This document shows, one piece after another, positions 1 through 8,700 of a stretch of DNA of 64,000 nt; positions within the stretch are counted from its first letter, which is position 1, and every line of letters starts with the position of its first letter. The notes beneath the pieces were generated by a model. It saw only the letters and a list, made by a program, of their open reading frames with translations, had not been told where the DNA came from and did not search any database. A program made the translations under genes and the position numbers. Origin of the DNA: Pseudeuparius sepicola (Eukaryota; Arthropoda; Insecta; Coleoptera; Anthribidae); contig OY987300.1 in the NCBI GenBank assembly GCA_963920635.1, forward strand, positions 59,620,915 through 59,684,914, in the 5' to 3' direction.

Positions 1-330
1 TATTTTCCATTCGAACGTCAGAGATTGAATTTTGCTGCTAACGACTTTTTGGAGGCCTATCACAACTATGTGGAATTTTATCCGAGTTACATGAATGCAA
101 TGGAGAGTCGCCCGCTACTTAGCTATGCAGATTACAAAAATAATGCAACCCTGTTTGTAATTGACTGTTCTCGCCGGAATGAATCTATAAAAATAAACAC
201 AGTTGATGTTAAGTTGGACATAGAAAATAGTGATGGATTTCCTGATAGAACTCGAGCCTACTGCATAATTGTGCATGACTGTACCATGGAGTATTTACCT
301 TTAAGTGAAACTGTACGAGATTTAATGTAG
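1..330 (+). CDS. C-terminal part of a capsid-type protein (F54H12.2-like), Polinton/adintovirus
   Basis: The reading frame is open from base 1 to the TAG at 328-330, so only the last 109 residues are here and the start lies to the left of the window. The visible order is a motif of the type F-L-E-A-Y, then Y-x-x-N-A-T-L-F-V-I-D near residues 48-56, then a short beta-rich end. This matches the C-terminal pattern I know from the F54H12.2-like family carried by Maverick/Polinton elements. A jelly-roll virion role is inferred from that family, not visible in this fragment. It heads a block of virion-type genes on the plus strand. A minor capsid role is also possible. Confidence 0.5.
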   Translation, partial: YFPFERQRLNFAANDFLEAYHNYVEFYPSYMNAMESRPLLSYADYKNNATLFVIDCSRRNESIKINTVDVKLDIENSDGFPDRTRAYCIIVHDCTMEYLPLSETVRDLM

Positions 331-335
331 ATCCG

Positions 336-370
336 TATATATATAAAAGAACATTTACTGATACATTTCA
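336..370 (+). promoter_or_regulatory. TATA box and initiator upstream of the membrane-protein gene
   Basis: A TATATATAAAAG run at 336-349 lies 28 nt before an arthropod-type TTCAGT initiator whose A is at 370. The ATG of the next gene is at 383, giving a leader of about 13 nt. The promoter starts 6 bases after the stop codon of the preceding gene. Confidence 0.55.
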
Positions 371-382
371 GTTATAATCAAG

Positions 383-808
383 ATGTTGCTGAGTTTGGGT
401 CACATTATTTTGTTCTCATTAATAAATAATGTGTTCTATATTTACAACCCTGAAGATGCTAAGGTATCTATTTGCGAACAGGATAAAAGATGTTTCCCAT
501 TTAAAACGGTAGTTGAAAAAATTTCGGTAGCAAGACTGCCTAAAAATGCTACTCAGTTTAAACTTCGAGCAGTATTCCAAAATCATACGATTGCTGAAAG
601 TGTGTGGAGGGAGGTCCCACCTTCCACCACGCCCACAATGGCCACACCCAGAGACCTCAGTCAAGAACAACATATAAAAGACCTCGCTTTCGTGCCACTA
701 ATTTACTACATTACTATATGTTCTTCATTGCTAGTAGCAAAATTATTTATTGAAATAGTAAGAGTATTACTGAATGAGCGATGGAGCATAATTACGAGAG
801 TCTTATAA
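383..808 (+). CDS. Small type I membrane protein with signal peptide
   Basis: A 141-residue protein. Residues 1-20 are a hydrophobic signal peptide. The lumenal part has cysteines at about 31 and 37 and two N-glycosylation sequons (N-A-T near 55, N-H-T near 67). A proline/threonine-rich stretch lies at about 79-90. Residues about 102-128 form a hydrophobic membrane span ending in a short basic tail. The start is supported by the TATA/initiator 13 nt upstream. The last 28 bases overlap the next gene in another frame. I do not recognise the family. In a Polinton it could be a virion membrane or entry-related protein, but nothing shows a fusion peptide. Confidence 0.6.
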   Translation: MLLSLGHIILFSLINNVFYIYNPEDAKVSICEQDKRCFPFKTVVEKISVARLPKNATQFKLRAVFQNHTIAESVWREVPPSTTPTMATPRDLSQEQHIKDLAFVPLIYYITICSSLLVAKLFIEIVRVLLNERWSIITRVL

Positions 809-1203
809 GAACGTTTGAAAACTGGTCAAGCCCCCTATCATCAGAGAAGCTTGCCCGAGCAGGATTTTTTTATACGAATTACGAAGATGTTGTCCGGTGT
901 CCATTTTGCAATATTGAAGGATATAAATGGGAAAAGGATGATGATCCATGGCAAGACCATGCTAGCTGGAGTCCCAGTTGTCCATTTATTAAAGGTGAAA
1001 TCAAGCCTGTGGACATCCCACCTGAAAAAGTAAATAACACCAATCCAGACTTTTTATGTATAGTATGCTACTGCAGAAACATAGAAGTCTTGCTGGTTCC
1101 ATGTGGACATTTGGCATGCTGTATGAGTTGTGCAAACTCCATGGAGAAGTGCCCGCTGTGTAGGAGTATTGTGCAGCAGAAGATTCGAGCTTACATGCCT
1201 TAA
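781..1203 (+). CDS. Inhibitor-of-apoptosis protein, one BIR plus RING
   Basis: A 140-residue protein with one BIR domain (about residues 7-70) and a C-terminal RING (about 92-130). The BIR zinc ligands C40, C43, H60 and C67 are present, as is the G28-F-x-Y core. The RING shows C93-x2-C96, C108-G-H110, C113/C114, C117 and C124-P-x-C127. In this family BIR binds caspases or IAP antagonists and RING gives E3 ubiquitin ligase activity; both are inferred for this copy. It is far shorter than cellular IAPs and resembles the single-BIR IAPs of insect DNA viruses. The ATG lies inside the end of the preceding CDS. A poly(A) signal AATAAA is at 1226-1231. All key residues are intact. Confidence 0.85.
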   Translation: MEHNYESLIRTFENWSSPLSSEKLARAGFFYTNYEDVVRCPFCNIEGYKWEKDDDPWQDHASWSPSCPFIKGEIKPVDIPPEKVNNTNPDFLCIVCYCRNIEVLLVPCGHLACCMSCANSMEKCPLCRSIVQQKIRAYMP

Positions 1204-1274
1204 ATGTATTGTAATAGTTGTAGAAAATAAATATTCTTAATCGAAAAACTGTTTATTATTTACATCCCGATAGG

Positions 1275-1281
1275 TATATAT
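1275..1281 (+). promoter_or_regulatory. TATA box for the ATPase gene
   Basis: TATATAT sits just after the poly(A) signal of the IAP gene. Transcription from it should start near 1306, so the ATG at 1280 would be upstream of the RNA start and the ATG at 1319 is preferred. Confidence 0.4.
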
Positions 1282-1318
1282 GCATCAAGCATACGCTATC
1301 TTATTAGATGTATACAAG

Positions 1319-1999
1319 ATGCGTATCGAATCACATCAACTATCTCTACCAATCGAAAATCTAGATTTTGCTCGAAGTGAGAAATCTAAACATGGCGTAC
1401 TCTTACCAAATTCAATTAGAGCAATATTTTGCGGTCCTAGCGGTTGTGGTAAAACAAACAGTCTGCTTAGTTTAATATTCAACGAGAATGGCTTAAAATT
1501 TAAGAACATCTACCTTTACAGTAAATCTCTATACCAACCTAAATATCAGTTACTACAAGACGTGCTTAAAGAAGCAAAATGTGTTGGATATTTTCCATTT
1601 AGCTCAAACGATGACGTCATTGCACCAACAGAGGCTAGAGAAAATTCAATTTTTATTTTCGATGATGTGGCTTGTGGGACACAGGAAAAAATTAGAGAAT
1701 ATTACTCCATGGGTCGTCATAAAAATATAGATGCTGCATATCTCTGCCAGACATATTCAAAAATACCTAAGCAATTAATACGAGACAATTGTAATGTAAT
1801 CGTTTTGTTTAAACAAGATGAGGTAAACCTTAGACATATTTATGAAGAGCACGTATCACCAGACATCTCATACGGCGATTTCAAGAATCTCTGCTCGCTT
1901 TGTTGGAATGATAATTTTGGAACTCTAGTTATTGTTAAAGATTTCAATATGAATGAGGGACGCTATAGAATAGGTTTTGATAGGTATATAAAGTTATGA
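1319..1999 (+). CDS. FtsK/HerA-type (A32-like) genome-packaging ATPase
   Basis: A 226-residue P-loop ATPase. Walker A is G-P-S-G-C-G-K-T at residues 39-46. Walker B is I-F-I-F-D-D at 111-116. A polar sensor-like segment (C-Q-T-Y) follows near 145. Length and order fit the packaging ATPase that Polintons share with adenoviruses-to-NCLDV relatives, which threads DNA into the capsid. I start at 1319 rather than the in-frame ATG at 1280 because of the TATA box at 1275 and the family length. Its end overlaps the promoter of the next gene. No breaks are seen. Confidence 0.85.
   Translation: MRIESHQLSLPIENLDFARSEKSKHGVLLPNSIRAIFCGPSGCGKTNSLLSLIFNENGLKFKNIYLYSKSLYQPKYQLLQDVLKEAKCVGYFPFSSNDDVIAPTEARENSIFIFDDVACGTQEKIREYYSMGRHKNIDAAYLCQTYSKIPKQLIRDNCNVIVLFKQDEVNLRHIYEEHVSPDISYGDFKNLCSLCWNDNFGTLVIVKDFNMNEGRYRIGFDRYIKL
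1985..1992 (+). promoter_or_regulatory. TATA box nested in the end of the ATPase gene
   Basis: TATATAAA lies within the last five codons of the ATPase. It predicts transcription starting near 2016, just upstream of the ATG at 2029, and so argues against the earlier ATG at 1996. Confidence 0.45.
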
Positions 2000-2028
2000 G
2001 AAGCACAATACGCTTATTATTAATCGAG

Positions 2029-2934
2029 ATGTCGATGCAAGAACAGATTCAAGAAGCGCAGCGCGCAAAGAAAATCAGTGAACTAGCTCGAACGATTAGA
2101 AAAAAATACACCGCCTTAAAAATAGGGAAATTTGATGAGAATGAAACTTTACAAAAAATTTTCAAACCTGTGACAAGCTCTCTAGCAAATTTACAAGTTA
2201 AGCAAGAATTAAAACCGGAAGTAAAACCGAAAGTTGAACCAAAAGTTGAATCATTTATGGAAAAGTGGCGCGAGTCGTTGAAAAGTCCAATTGCACTTTT
2301 AGGAGAAATGAATGAAACGTTAAATGATGTTGAGAAAGGAATTGACAAAGTGTACAGGCATTTTGATACTGTGTATCCTAAAGTATCTATACCATGTATA
2401 ACAGACTTTATGGCTAATTCACTTAAAATCGATAGGACATATGGTCCTAAGTATGACGAAACTAAATCAGTATGGATGCTAGGAAATAAATATATCGATT
2501 TTGAAAAAACGTCTGGTGATATAATCATCAACAATAGACGATTCGCGGGAACTGATGGTCTCTACCAGCTAATTTTCTATAATAATCCAGAAGGTACTGA
2601 TGATGATTTGAAAAGTTACAGAGATATTTTAAATCTCACTGGTGCTCATCTTACTTCAAACAGACGATTAAAACATAGCTACAAAAATAAGTATTCTAAT
2701 ATTATTAAACCTCTTATGAAGGGCCCGGTGGCTACCTCCACACCTGTAAAGGGTTCTGGCATGCATCTTAAGTATAACACAAAACCTGTGGAATATGTTT
2801 ACTGGGATGATCCTAATGAACTTGTGGACAGGTTAAGGTTATTAATAGCATCAAAAGATGCCGGAAATACTTCCCACGAAAACGAAATAACAGCAATAAT
2901 CAATGAATTGAAAGAAGCAAAAATTATTCTCTAA
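2029..2934 (+). CDS. DUF8207-like Polinton protein
   Basis: A 301-residue protein. The N-terminus (about 1-90) is a charged helical region with a K/P/E-rich stretch in which lysine-proline pairs alternate. Residues about 140-220 carry the pattern Y-G-P-x-Y, then I-I-I-N-N-R-R-F-x-G-T-D-G-L-Y-x-L-I, which I know from the DUF8207 family of arthropod transposon/virus-like proteins. The C-terminus has Y-V-Y-W-D-D-P-N-E-L-V-D-R-L, also typical of that family. Its molecular role is unknown to me. Between the ATPase and the fibre-like genes, a structural or maturation role is a guess. Confidence 0.6.
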   Translation: MSMQEQIQEAQRAKKISELARTIRKKYTALKIGKFDENETLQKIFKPVTSSLANLQVKQELKPEVKPKVEPKVESFMEKWRESLKSPIALLGEMNETLNDVEKGIDKVYRHFDTVYPKVSIPCITDFMANSLKIDRTYGPKYDETKSVWMLGNKYIDFEKTSGDIIINNRRFAGTDGLYQLIFYNNPEGTDDDLKSYRDILNLTGAHLTSNRRLKHSYKNKYSNIIKPLMKGPVATSTPVKGSGMHLKYNTKPVEYVYWDDPNELVDRLRLLIASKDAGNTSHENEITAIINELKEAKIIL

Positions 2935-2947
2935 CGTTATTTATAAG

Positions 2948-3310
2948 ATGCCTTTAAACAAGTTCGGACGTGTTTCAAGGACTATTCCTTACTCGTTGAA
3001 TGACGGGGATTATGATTTGAAAACCCGCAGACTGTGCAACGTTAATTATCCGATTAGCAGCAATGATGTTGTGACAAAGCAATATGTTGACAAACAAATG
3101 AATGAGGCATTCAAAACTTTTAACGTCACGCTCGAACAACATGATGGTAATATTGAGAGTAGCGTGAAAGACGCTTTGGAGAAAGAGATCGATGAAATAA
3201 GAAAATTTGTTAAAATTGTTGAAGAATGTTATTTAAAAATGGTTGGTGAACAGTCCGGGCCAAATCCCAAATTATTAGACAGATTTGTCCCTATAGATCA
3301 TTCAAGTTAG
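2948..3310 (+). CDS. Fibre-like protein, copy 1
   Basis: A 120-residue protein. Residues about 20-50 read D-Y-D-L-K-x-R-R-L-x-N-V, then P-I-S-S-N-D-V-V-T-K-Q-Y-V-D. This N-V-x-x-P-I-x-x-x-D-A/V-x-T-K-x-Y-V-D signature is common in phage tail fibres and other trimeric attachment fibres. A helical, probably coiled-coil region follows (about 50-105). It is paralogous to the next gene: the first 11 codons and the signature align, and both ATGs share the context AAGATGCC. A receptor-binding spike is an inference. No signal peptide or membrane span. Confidence 0.6.
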   Translation: MPLNKFGRVSRTIPYSLNDGDYDLKTRRLCNVNYPISSNDVVTKQYVDKQMNEAFKTFNVTLEQHDGNIESSVKDALEKEIDEIRKFVKIVEECYLKMVGEQSGPNPKLLDRFVPIDHSS

Positions 3311-3317
3311 TTAAAAG

Positions 3318-3716
3318 ATGCCCTTAAACAAGTTCGGACGTGCCTCGAAATCAAGGAGCAGGTCTTGCCCACCTGTTTACACATTAAATTTGACTCTAGA
3401 AGGAAACTATGATTGTAGCAACCGCAGACTGAGCAACGTTAATCACCCGATCGATGAAAGCGATGCCAGCACAAAACAATATGTCGATGAGGGGGTCATT
3501 CATACATTACAATATTTTTACACAAATCTTAAACAGCATTCTGATGAATGCGATCTTCATATTCGCAACACAATGATAGACAATTTCCAAGATAAGATCG
3601 ATGAATTGAGAGAGTTGGTTAAAACTATGGAAGATTATTATTTAAAAATAACTGGTAAGAGCATGCAATCCTTACTATCTCTCAGACTTGCAGAGATCCT
3701 TGAGGGTGGAGCATAG
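3318..3716 (+). CDS. Fibre-like protein, copy 2
   Basis: A 132-residue paralogue of the gene 7 bases upstream. It has the same start (M-P-L-N-K-F-G-R), an insertion of about 10 residues after it, and the same fibre signature (C-S-N-R-R-L-S-N-V, D-A-S-T-K-Q-Y-V-D) at about 35-60. A helix-forming region with two cysteine/histidine positions follows. Divergence is strong outside the signature, as expected for an attachment protein under diversifying selection, though that is inference. The stop is 2 bases before the integrase ATG. Confidence 0.6.
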   Translation: MPLNKFGRASKSRSRSCPPVYTLNLTLEGNYDCSNRRLSNVNHPIDESDASTKQYVDEGVIHTLQYFYTNLKQHSDECDLHIRNTMIDNFQDKIDELRELVKTMEDYYLKITGKSMQSLLSLRLAEILEGGA

Positions 3717-3718
3717 TC

Positions 3719-4645
3719 ATGCATAGTAAAGAAAAAATTCAAGTAGTTAAGGAATTACATAAACCAGCGCGAAAAAATTATCCACGTCGTCGAACTATCA
3801 TTAAAGGTTTAGACGATTTGTGGCAAGCTGATCTTGCGCAGTTAGATCAGTATGCTAGTCACAATAATGGCTTCAAATTCATACTGGTTGTAATCGATTG
3901 CTTCTCTAAATTTGTTTGGTGCAGACCGCTCAAATCCAAGTCTGCCGAAGATGTTACCAACGCCTTTGCTGATATCCTATCGGGAACTCGAAAGCCTCGC
4001 AACCTTCAAACTGATCAGGGCAAAGAGTTTTATAACTCTAGATTTCAAAATTTGATGCGAAAATTCAAAATTAGTCATTACAGCACTTTTAGCATCACGA
4101 AAGCCGCCATGGCCGAGAGAGTAATACGAACTCTAAAAGAGCGATTATTTAAGTATTTTAGTCTAAATGGTAAATTTAAATGGGATGATTATTTGCCTAC
4201 GCTAGTTGCCGAGTATAATAACAGAAAGCATAGAGTGATTCAGATGAAACCCAACCAAGTTAATAAAAGTAACGAACAATATCTGCTTAAAAAAGTGTAT
4301 AGTCACGTGAAGATTTTCAGAGGTAGTAAATTGAAGGTTGGAGATATTGTGAGAATAAGTAAAGTGAAACACGTATTTGCCAAAGGATATATGCCTAGTT
4401 GGAGTACAGAATTGTTTAAAATAAGCAAAGTACAAATTACCAACCCGCCTACATATCTTCTAGAGGATTTAAATGGAAGTCCTATAAAGGGCGGGTTTTA
4501 CCGCGAAGAATTGCAAAAAACTGAACATCCCGATGTCTACCTGGTTGAAAAGATTCTTCGTAGAAAGAGGGGGAAGGTGCTAGTACGATGGTTGGGCTTT
4601 GATAAAGACCATGACTCGTGGATCTCTGAGTCAAACGTCGTGTAG
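3719..4645 (+). CDS. Polinton integrase (DDE, retroviral type) with chromodomain
   Basis: A 308-residue integrase. The catalytic triad is D38, D99 and E133, the last in K-A-A-M-A-E-R-V-I-R-T-L-K, a Polinton-specific context. Residues about 271-308 form a chromodomain (V-E-K-I-L, V-R-W-L-G-F, S-W-I). The enzyme joins element ends to chromosomal DNA, and chromodomains in this position can steer insertion to modified histones. No frameshift or stop is present. The ATG is 2 bases after the fibre-like gene. Integrase presence separates this element from non-integrating relatives. Confidence 0.92.
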   Translation: MHSKEKIQVVKELHKPARKNYPRRRTIIKGLDDLWQADLAQLDQYASHNNGFKFILVVIDCFSKFVWCRPLKSKSAEDVTNAFADILSGTRKPRNLQTDQGKEFYNSRFQNLMRKFKISHYSTFSITKAAMAERVIRTLKERLFKYFSLNGKFKWDDYLPTLVAEYNNRKHRVIQMKPNQVNKSNEQYLLKKVYSHVKIFRGSKLKVGDIVRISKVKHVFAKGYMPSWSTELFKISKVQITNPPTYLLEDLNGSPIKGGFYREELQKTEHPDVYLVEKILRRKRGKVLVRWLGFDKDHDSWISESNVV

Positions 4646-4661
4646 AGCTTCAAGTGTTAAG

Positions 4662-5294
4662 ATGGTTGACAGCGGCTATGAAACCGATGGTAGCGACCAT
4701 GAAGAAGTAAACAATGTAAGCGAAGATTCTCTGCTTCTATCATCATGCTTCACATTACCTACATATATTATTAATAATGGTTTGAGCATTATGAGATATT
4801 TCAAACCCCAAGTTAATATCCGATCAACAGTGCGACGAAATGTGATTTCGCTGGACTATTTGGAGTGGAAAGAATTAGTGAATAATTTAAACAACTTTAC
4901 CAACAACCTGGGTACCCCGATGTTCATCAGATTTGACGATATATTGTTAAGAACCATGTTGACTGCAGATGGAAATCAACGAGTGTTGCTTGCAAAATAT
5001 GGTGTTAGCCAATGGTTTTCCATAGCAGAGGTTTTCGAGCTACTAAATATCGCACCATATGTGACTTTAAGGATGAGCTTTTTGATTAATTTTGAATTGT
5101 ATGATTTTTACCTTAATTTTTTAGATAAGGTCAATGAATTATTAGTACGTAGTAACTATGCCATAAATGTAATGGAAATTGTATTTTTAATGTGCAATGC
5201 GGTATGTAGCATGGAAACATATTGCATTTTTGAACTGTACTCTTATTATAATCAATTTTTGTTAGCAGACTTGTATAGAAGAAGGTTGGAATAA
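4662..5294 (+). CDS. Unknown Polinton protein with acidic N-terminus
   Basis: I do not recognise this 210-residue protein. It begins with an acidic stretch (about residues 1-25, many D/E/S), continues with a mixed region, and has hydrophobic helical segments at about 90-200 rich in F, L, Y and N. It lacks a clear signal peptide. An in-frame upstream ATG at 4599 lies within the integrase gene; I prefer 4662, which follows the integrase stop by 16 bases. The TAA stop is part of an AATAAA poly(A) signal at 5290-5295. It converges with the minus-strand zinc-finger gene 57 bases away. Confidence 0.5.
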   Translation: MVDSGYETDGSDHEEVNNVSEDSLLLSSCFTLPTYIINNGLSIMRYFKPQVNIRSTVRRNVISLDYLEWKELVNNLNNFTNNLGTPMFIRFDDILLRTMLTADGNQRVLLAKYGVSQWFSIAEVFELLNIAPYVTLRMSFLINFELYDFYLNFLDKVNELLVRSNYAINVMEIVFLMCNAVCSMETYCIFELYSYYNQFLLADLYRRRLE

Positions 5295-5350
5295 AGCACT
5301 GATTAAAAAATATGACTTTTATTTTACAATATTTTTATTTTACAACATTT

Positions 5351-5563
5351 TTATTCCGGGCCAATCCTGGGATTTCTTATGATCATCGACGGCTGATTGT
5401 TGATATGTCGGTAATACTCTTCCCAATTGATTTCAGGCACATGTCCCAACTGTCGCCGACACTTCACCAGATGATTCTGCAGTCGACTTCTCCGTACCAT
5501 GTGGCTGGCAATGTAGGGGCAGGGCACCATGTCTGATTCGATCTGAATGGTCTGGTTGTACAT
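5351..5563 (-). CDS. Single CHHC zinc-finger protein (Gtsf1/U11-48K type)
   Basis: A 70-residue protein with ligands C15, H21, H31 and C35. This is exactly the C-x5-H-x9-H-x3-C spacing of the CHHC finger, in a context (C-P-Y before, S-R-L-Q-N-H-L-V-K-C-R-R after) that matches the Gtsf1/Asterix and U11-48K finger consensus. Cellular Gtsf1 proteins have two such fingers and act with Piwi; the first finger binds tRNA. Here there is one finger and a short tail ending in R-I-G-P-E. It has its own TATA/initiator promoter and a downstream poly(A) signal. The plus-strand ORF over the same bases has no such motif. Function in the element is unknown; see findings. Confidence 0.75.
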   Translation of the reverse strand: MYNQTIQIESDMVPCPYIASHMVRRSRLQNHLVKCRRQLGHVPEINWEEYYRHINNQPSMIIRNPRIGPE

Positions 5564-5596
5564 GTTGCTGCGAACTCTTGTTACAAGTTTTCAGAC

Positions 5597-5629
5597 TGCA
5601 GAATGAGCTCGATGTCTCGGTTATATATA
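5597..5629 (-). promoter_or_regulatory. TATA box and initiator for the CHHC gene
   Basis: On the minus strand, TATATATAA begins at 5629 and a TGCAGTC initiator has its A at 5597, 32 nt downstream. The ATG at 5563 follows after 34 nt. Confidence 0.55.
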
Positions 5630-5701
5630 CAAACTGGGCGGTGGGACGTCAGGGGTGGGTGGGCTACAAGAGAATGAAACACTATTTGTAAAATATATTT
5701 T

Positions 5702-8700
5702 TTATTCATCCACACGTACATCTTTATGACCCCAAGGAAGGGTTGAAACACTATCAACTAAATATCGCTTATCGTCAAATGGATTTAAACCAATCTTAGA
5801 TTGACTTATGCTAAAGACGTTATGAGAAAACGATCGTATAGATCGTTGATTTACAATTTTCTCTGTCTTATCGAATAAACAATCGAAATAATCTTGATAC
5901 GTTATCTGCTTCGCTACAACACTACCTCTAACACCTTTGGATTTTTTAACACACAAATTTTTTCCTTGAACCTTATAAGTATACATTTTAGATCTAAGTC
6001 CAACAAAATGTGTTAAAATACGACCATTTAATTCGTCCTTCATCAGTCCTGGCACCTTCTTATTTACAAGCGGAATTCCATATTGATTATCTGCAGGATA
6101 GTCACTAGTGTCAAACCGATGAATATGATTCTTAATTACATCCTCGAACATGTCCTCACAGCGGATTTCGTAAACTAAACTATCAGTATCAGTATATAAT
6201 AATAAGCAGTTAGTTGGTGAAAATGTTTTCAACATAAAGTCATAGTGAAATTCGTAAACACAGGTTTTTGATATGTCCAGAATAGACATCCCAACGTACA
6301 GAGGTTTATCAAACATAATATTTGTCTTATTTAATTCGACACTTATTAAATTCTCTTCAAAAATTATCCTATGTCTAAAACGAGGGCTAGAAATTAAATT
6401 TTTGGCGCCGTATCTACCCTCCCACGTCCTTAATAATCTCACAATCCTATGTTTTCTAACATTTTGCATTGTTTTGCCGTAGATTGCATTATTCATTAGT
6501 TTCATTATATTTTTTTCAAAATCTAATGTTGTCACAGTTCTTAAGTGGGTATTGAGTTGTATATAGGGAGCTAACCAGGTAGACTGCTTAAATTTCAAAA
6601 CTTTGTGAATTTTTTTCAGAATTAAACCATGTTGTAAAGCTTGCTTAAGCGCTCTATAATGAATCACATAATTCTTCTTATCATCGAGAGTGGTCATGAG
6701 CTTTTTTATTTTGGAACCTGGAGGTTTACGATGTTCAGGTGCGAAAGGAAGATCTTTATGATGGGCATGAAGATGATCGGGATACGACAAATCCACTTCT
6801 AAAATATATCCTTCATCGGCATTGTCAGCAACCTTGGTGACGTCAGTATCGTTGGAGGCCCACTCAAATCCTCCGTAAGGAAGGGGTTCACACATTGCCC
6901 AGCCATAAAGGTGGTTAACGTCCGCATAAAGAATATATTTTGATGGCATACTAGCATCATAGTTTGCCATATATTTGTTGTTGGCCTGAGAAAAGCGGTG
7001 GCTTACCTGGCTTACCCCACCTCGAATTGCCCTCTCGAAAAACATTAAGATGTCACTATCTTGGAAGGTTTCTAATTTACATTTCGTATATCGAAGCATG
7101 CAATCCCAACTGAATCCAGGCAAAGTATAGTACCAGGCAGGATCTAAACCGTAATTTTGAAGACAAGTCGTTCTAAAGTGTTCAAATATATCTGTGAGCA
7201 AGAGCACGTCAGTCTTTAAGTACAGATCTAAATACTCACCCAAGGTTTTTACACCAAACCTCTCCCAAATTAATTGCGCATGTCCGTAATCCTTCTCGTT
7301 AATATTAGTGTCATTTAATTTGTTATAAAAATGTTGAATCGATGGTAATGCGGTTTCTTCCAATTTTTCCAGAGAATCGATATAAGCATAACAAAAAACC
7401 CCTTTCCTAGTTAACAAGTCAAAATTTTCGGAAGACAATCGAAATTCATTTCTAGTGTTTTCGAAACTATTTAGAGATGATGCGAGTTTGTCGAGAGGAA
7501 AGGCCAAGAACTTGAAAGAATCGATGAACCAAAATTTAATATTTGTTTCATTATCGAATACTCTAAAGCTTATATATTTTTCATTATTAACAGGAAGTAG
7601 GTTGACATGATTCCGTTTGGCAAGTTCTCGTATTATAAAGTGGCTGTCATACCCACTAAGATTGTGGAAAATGATGGGAACTACAAACGAGTTTTTATAA
7701 TTTAAGTTGCACGCTTGATGTGCATAACCTCGAAACATCGATGACAGGTGACAGTGGTCACGTACAATTATGTCGTTAACATTGAATTTTTTCTCGCAAA
7801 TGTGACAATTAGGGGTGGCATCTTTAAGACTTATGGCTTCATCCATAGGTTCAACAAGATTCAATTTGGATGATATAAACTTAGCAATTTCCTCTATTTG
7901 ATTGGCAAACCATATCATACAGTCTCCCCCGCGATAAGCTTTGTAGAAAGAGAGCGAGTTGTCAAAAGAGCACTTGAAATAATAACCGGCACTGAATGCT
8001 TCGTGTCTTTGATATTTAACAGTTTTTAGGCTAGCATCAGAATCTCCGCAGGGTTTTAGCATTGCTTCAAAGTCAGCATACAGGGTGAATGGGGTGCGTT
8101 CTTTATTAACAAAATTTTTAAATTCGATAAACTTCTCTTTGGGAAACTCGATTTTACAATTATTTATTTGCTCGCAATAAACTGTATGCTCTTCTAACTT
8201 ATCTTGCGATGAAAAGTAATTTAAACATCTCTCGCATATAAATTTTCTACCGTTATGTTTACTAGACTGTTTCGAAATCAGTCTAGATAAATCTTTAATC
8301 CAACAATAATGGTATTTTATATCAACGTGCGCATCGTCGACAGACGGTGCTTCAAAGTCGCTAGTTTTCAAAAAATAATGACTTTGAATTAGAAGTAAAT
8401 TCACATGTCTATCCATTTTATTTTTAGTTAGTCGAGCTGGAGAGGTGATAAATTGACGTGGAGTCTCACTTACCAACTCCAAAATATACACATTTATAGA
8501 AATTTCATTTAATTTTTCGAATTTCGATATTTGAGATAATTGCATTGGTAGGTCTATATCATCTAATTTAAATTTCAGCCTGTAGTGAGGATATGAATTA
8601 ACCCGATCAATATGCTTTTGAGAGGGGTAAAGAGCGGCAATAACACTCCAAAAGAAGCATGCTTCATCACTATTTTTTACATTGACACATGCTTGTTTTT

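Noticed and set aside
1280..1318. Upstream ATG extending the ATPase by 13 residues
   Set aside because: It lies just inside and after the TATA box, before the predicted RNA start; ATG 1319 fits promoter and family length.
5312..5536. Plus-strand 74-residue ORF opposite the CHHC gene
   Set aside because: No motif and no promoter; the opposite strand has an exact zinc-finger pattern.
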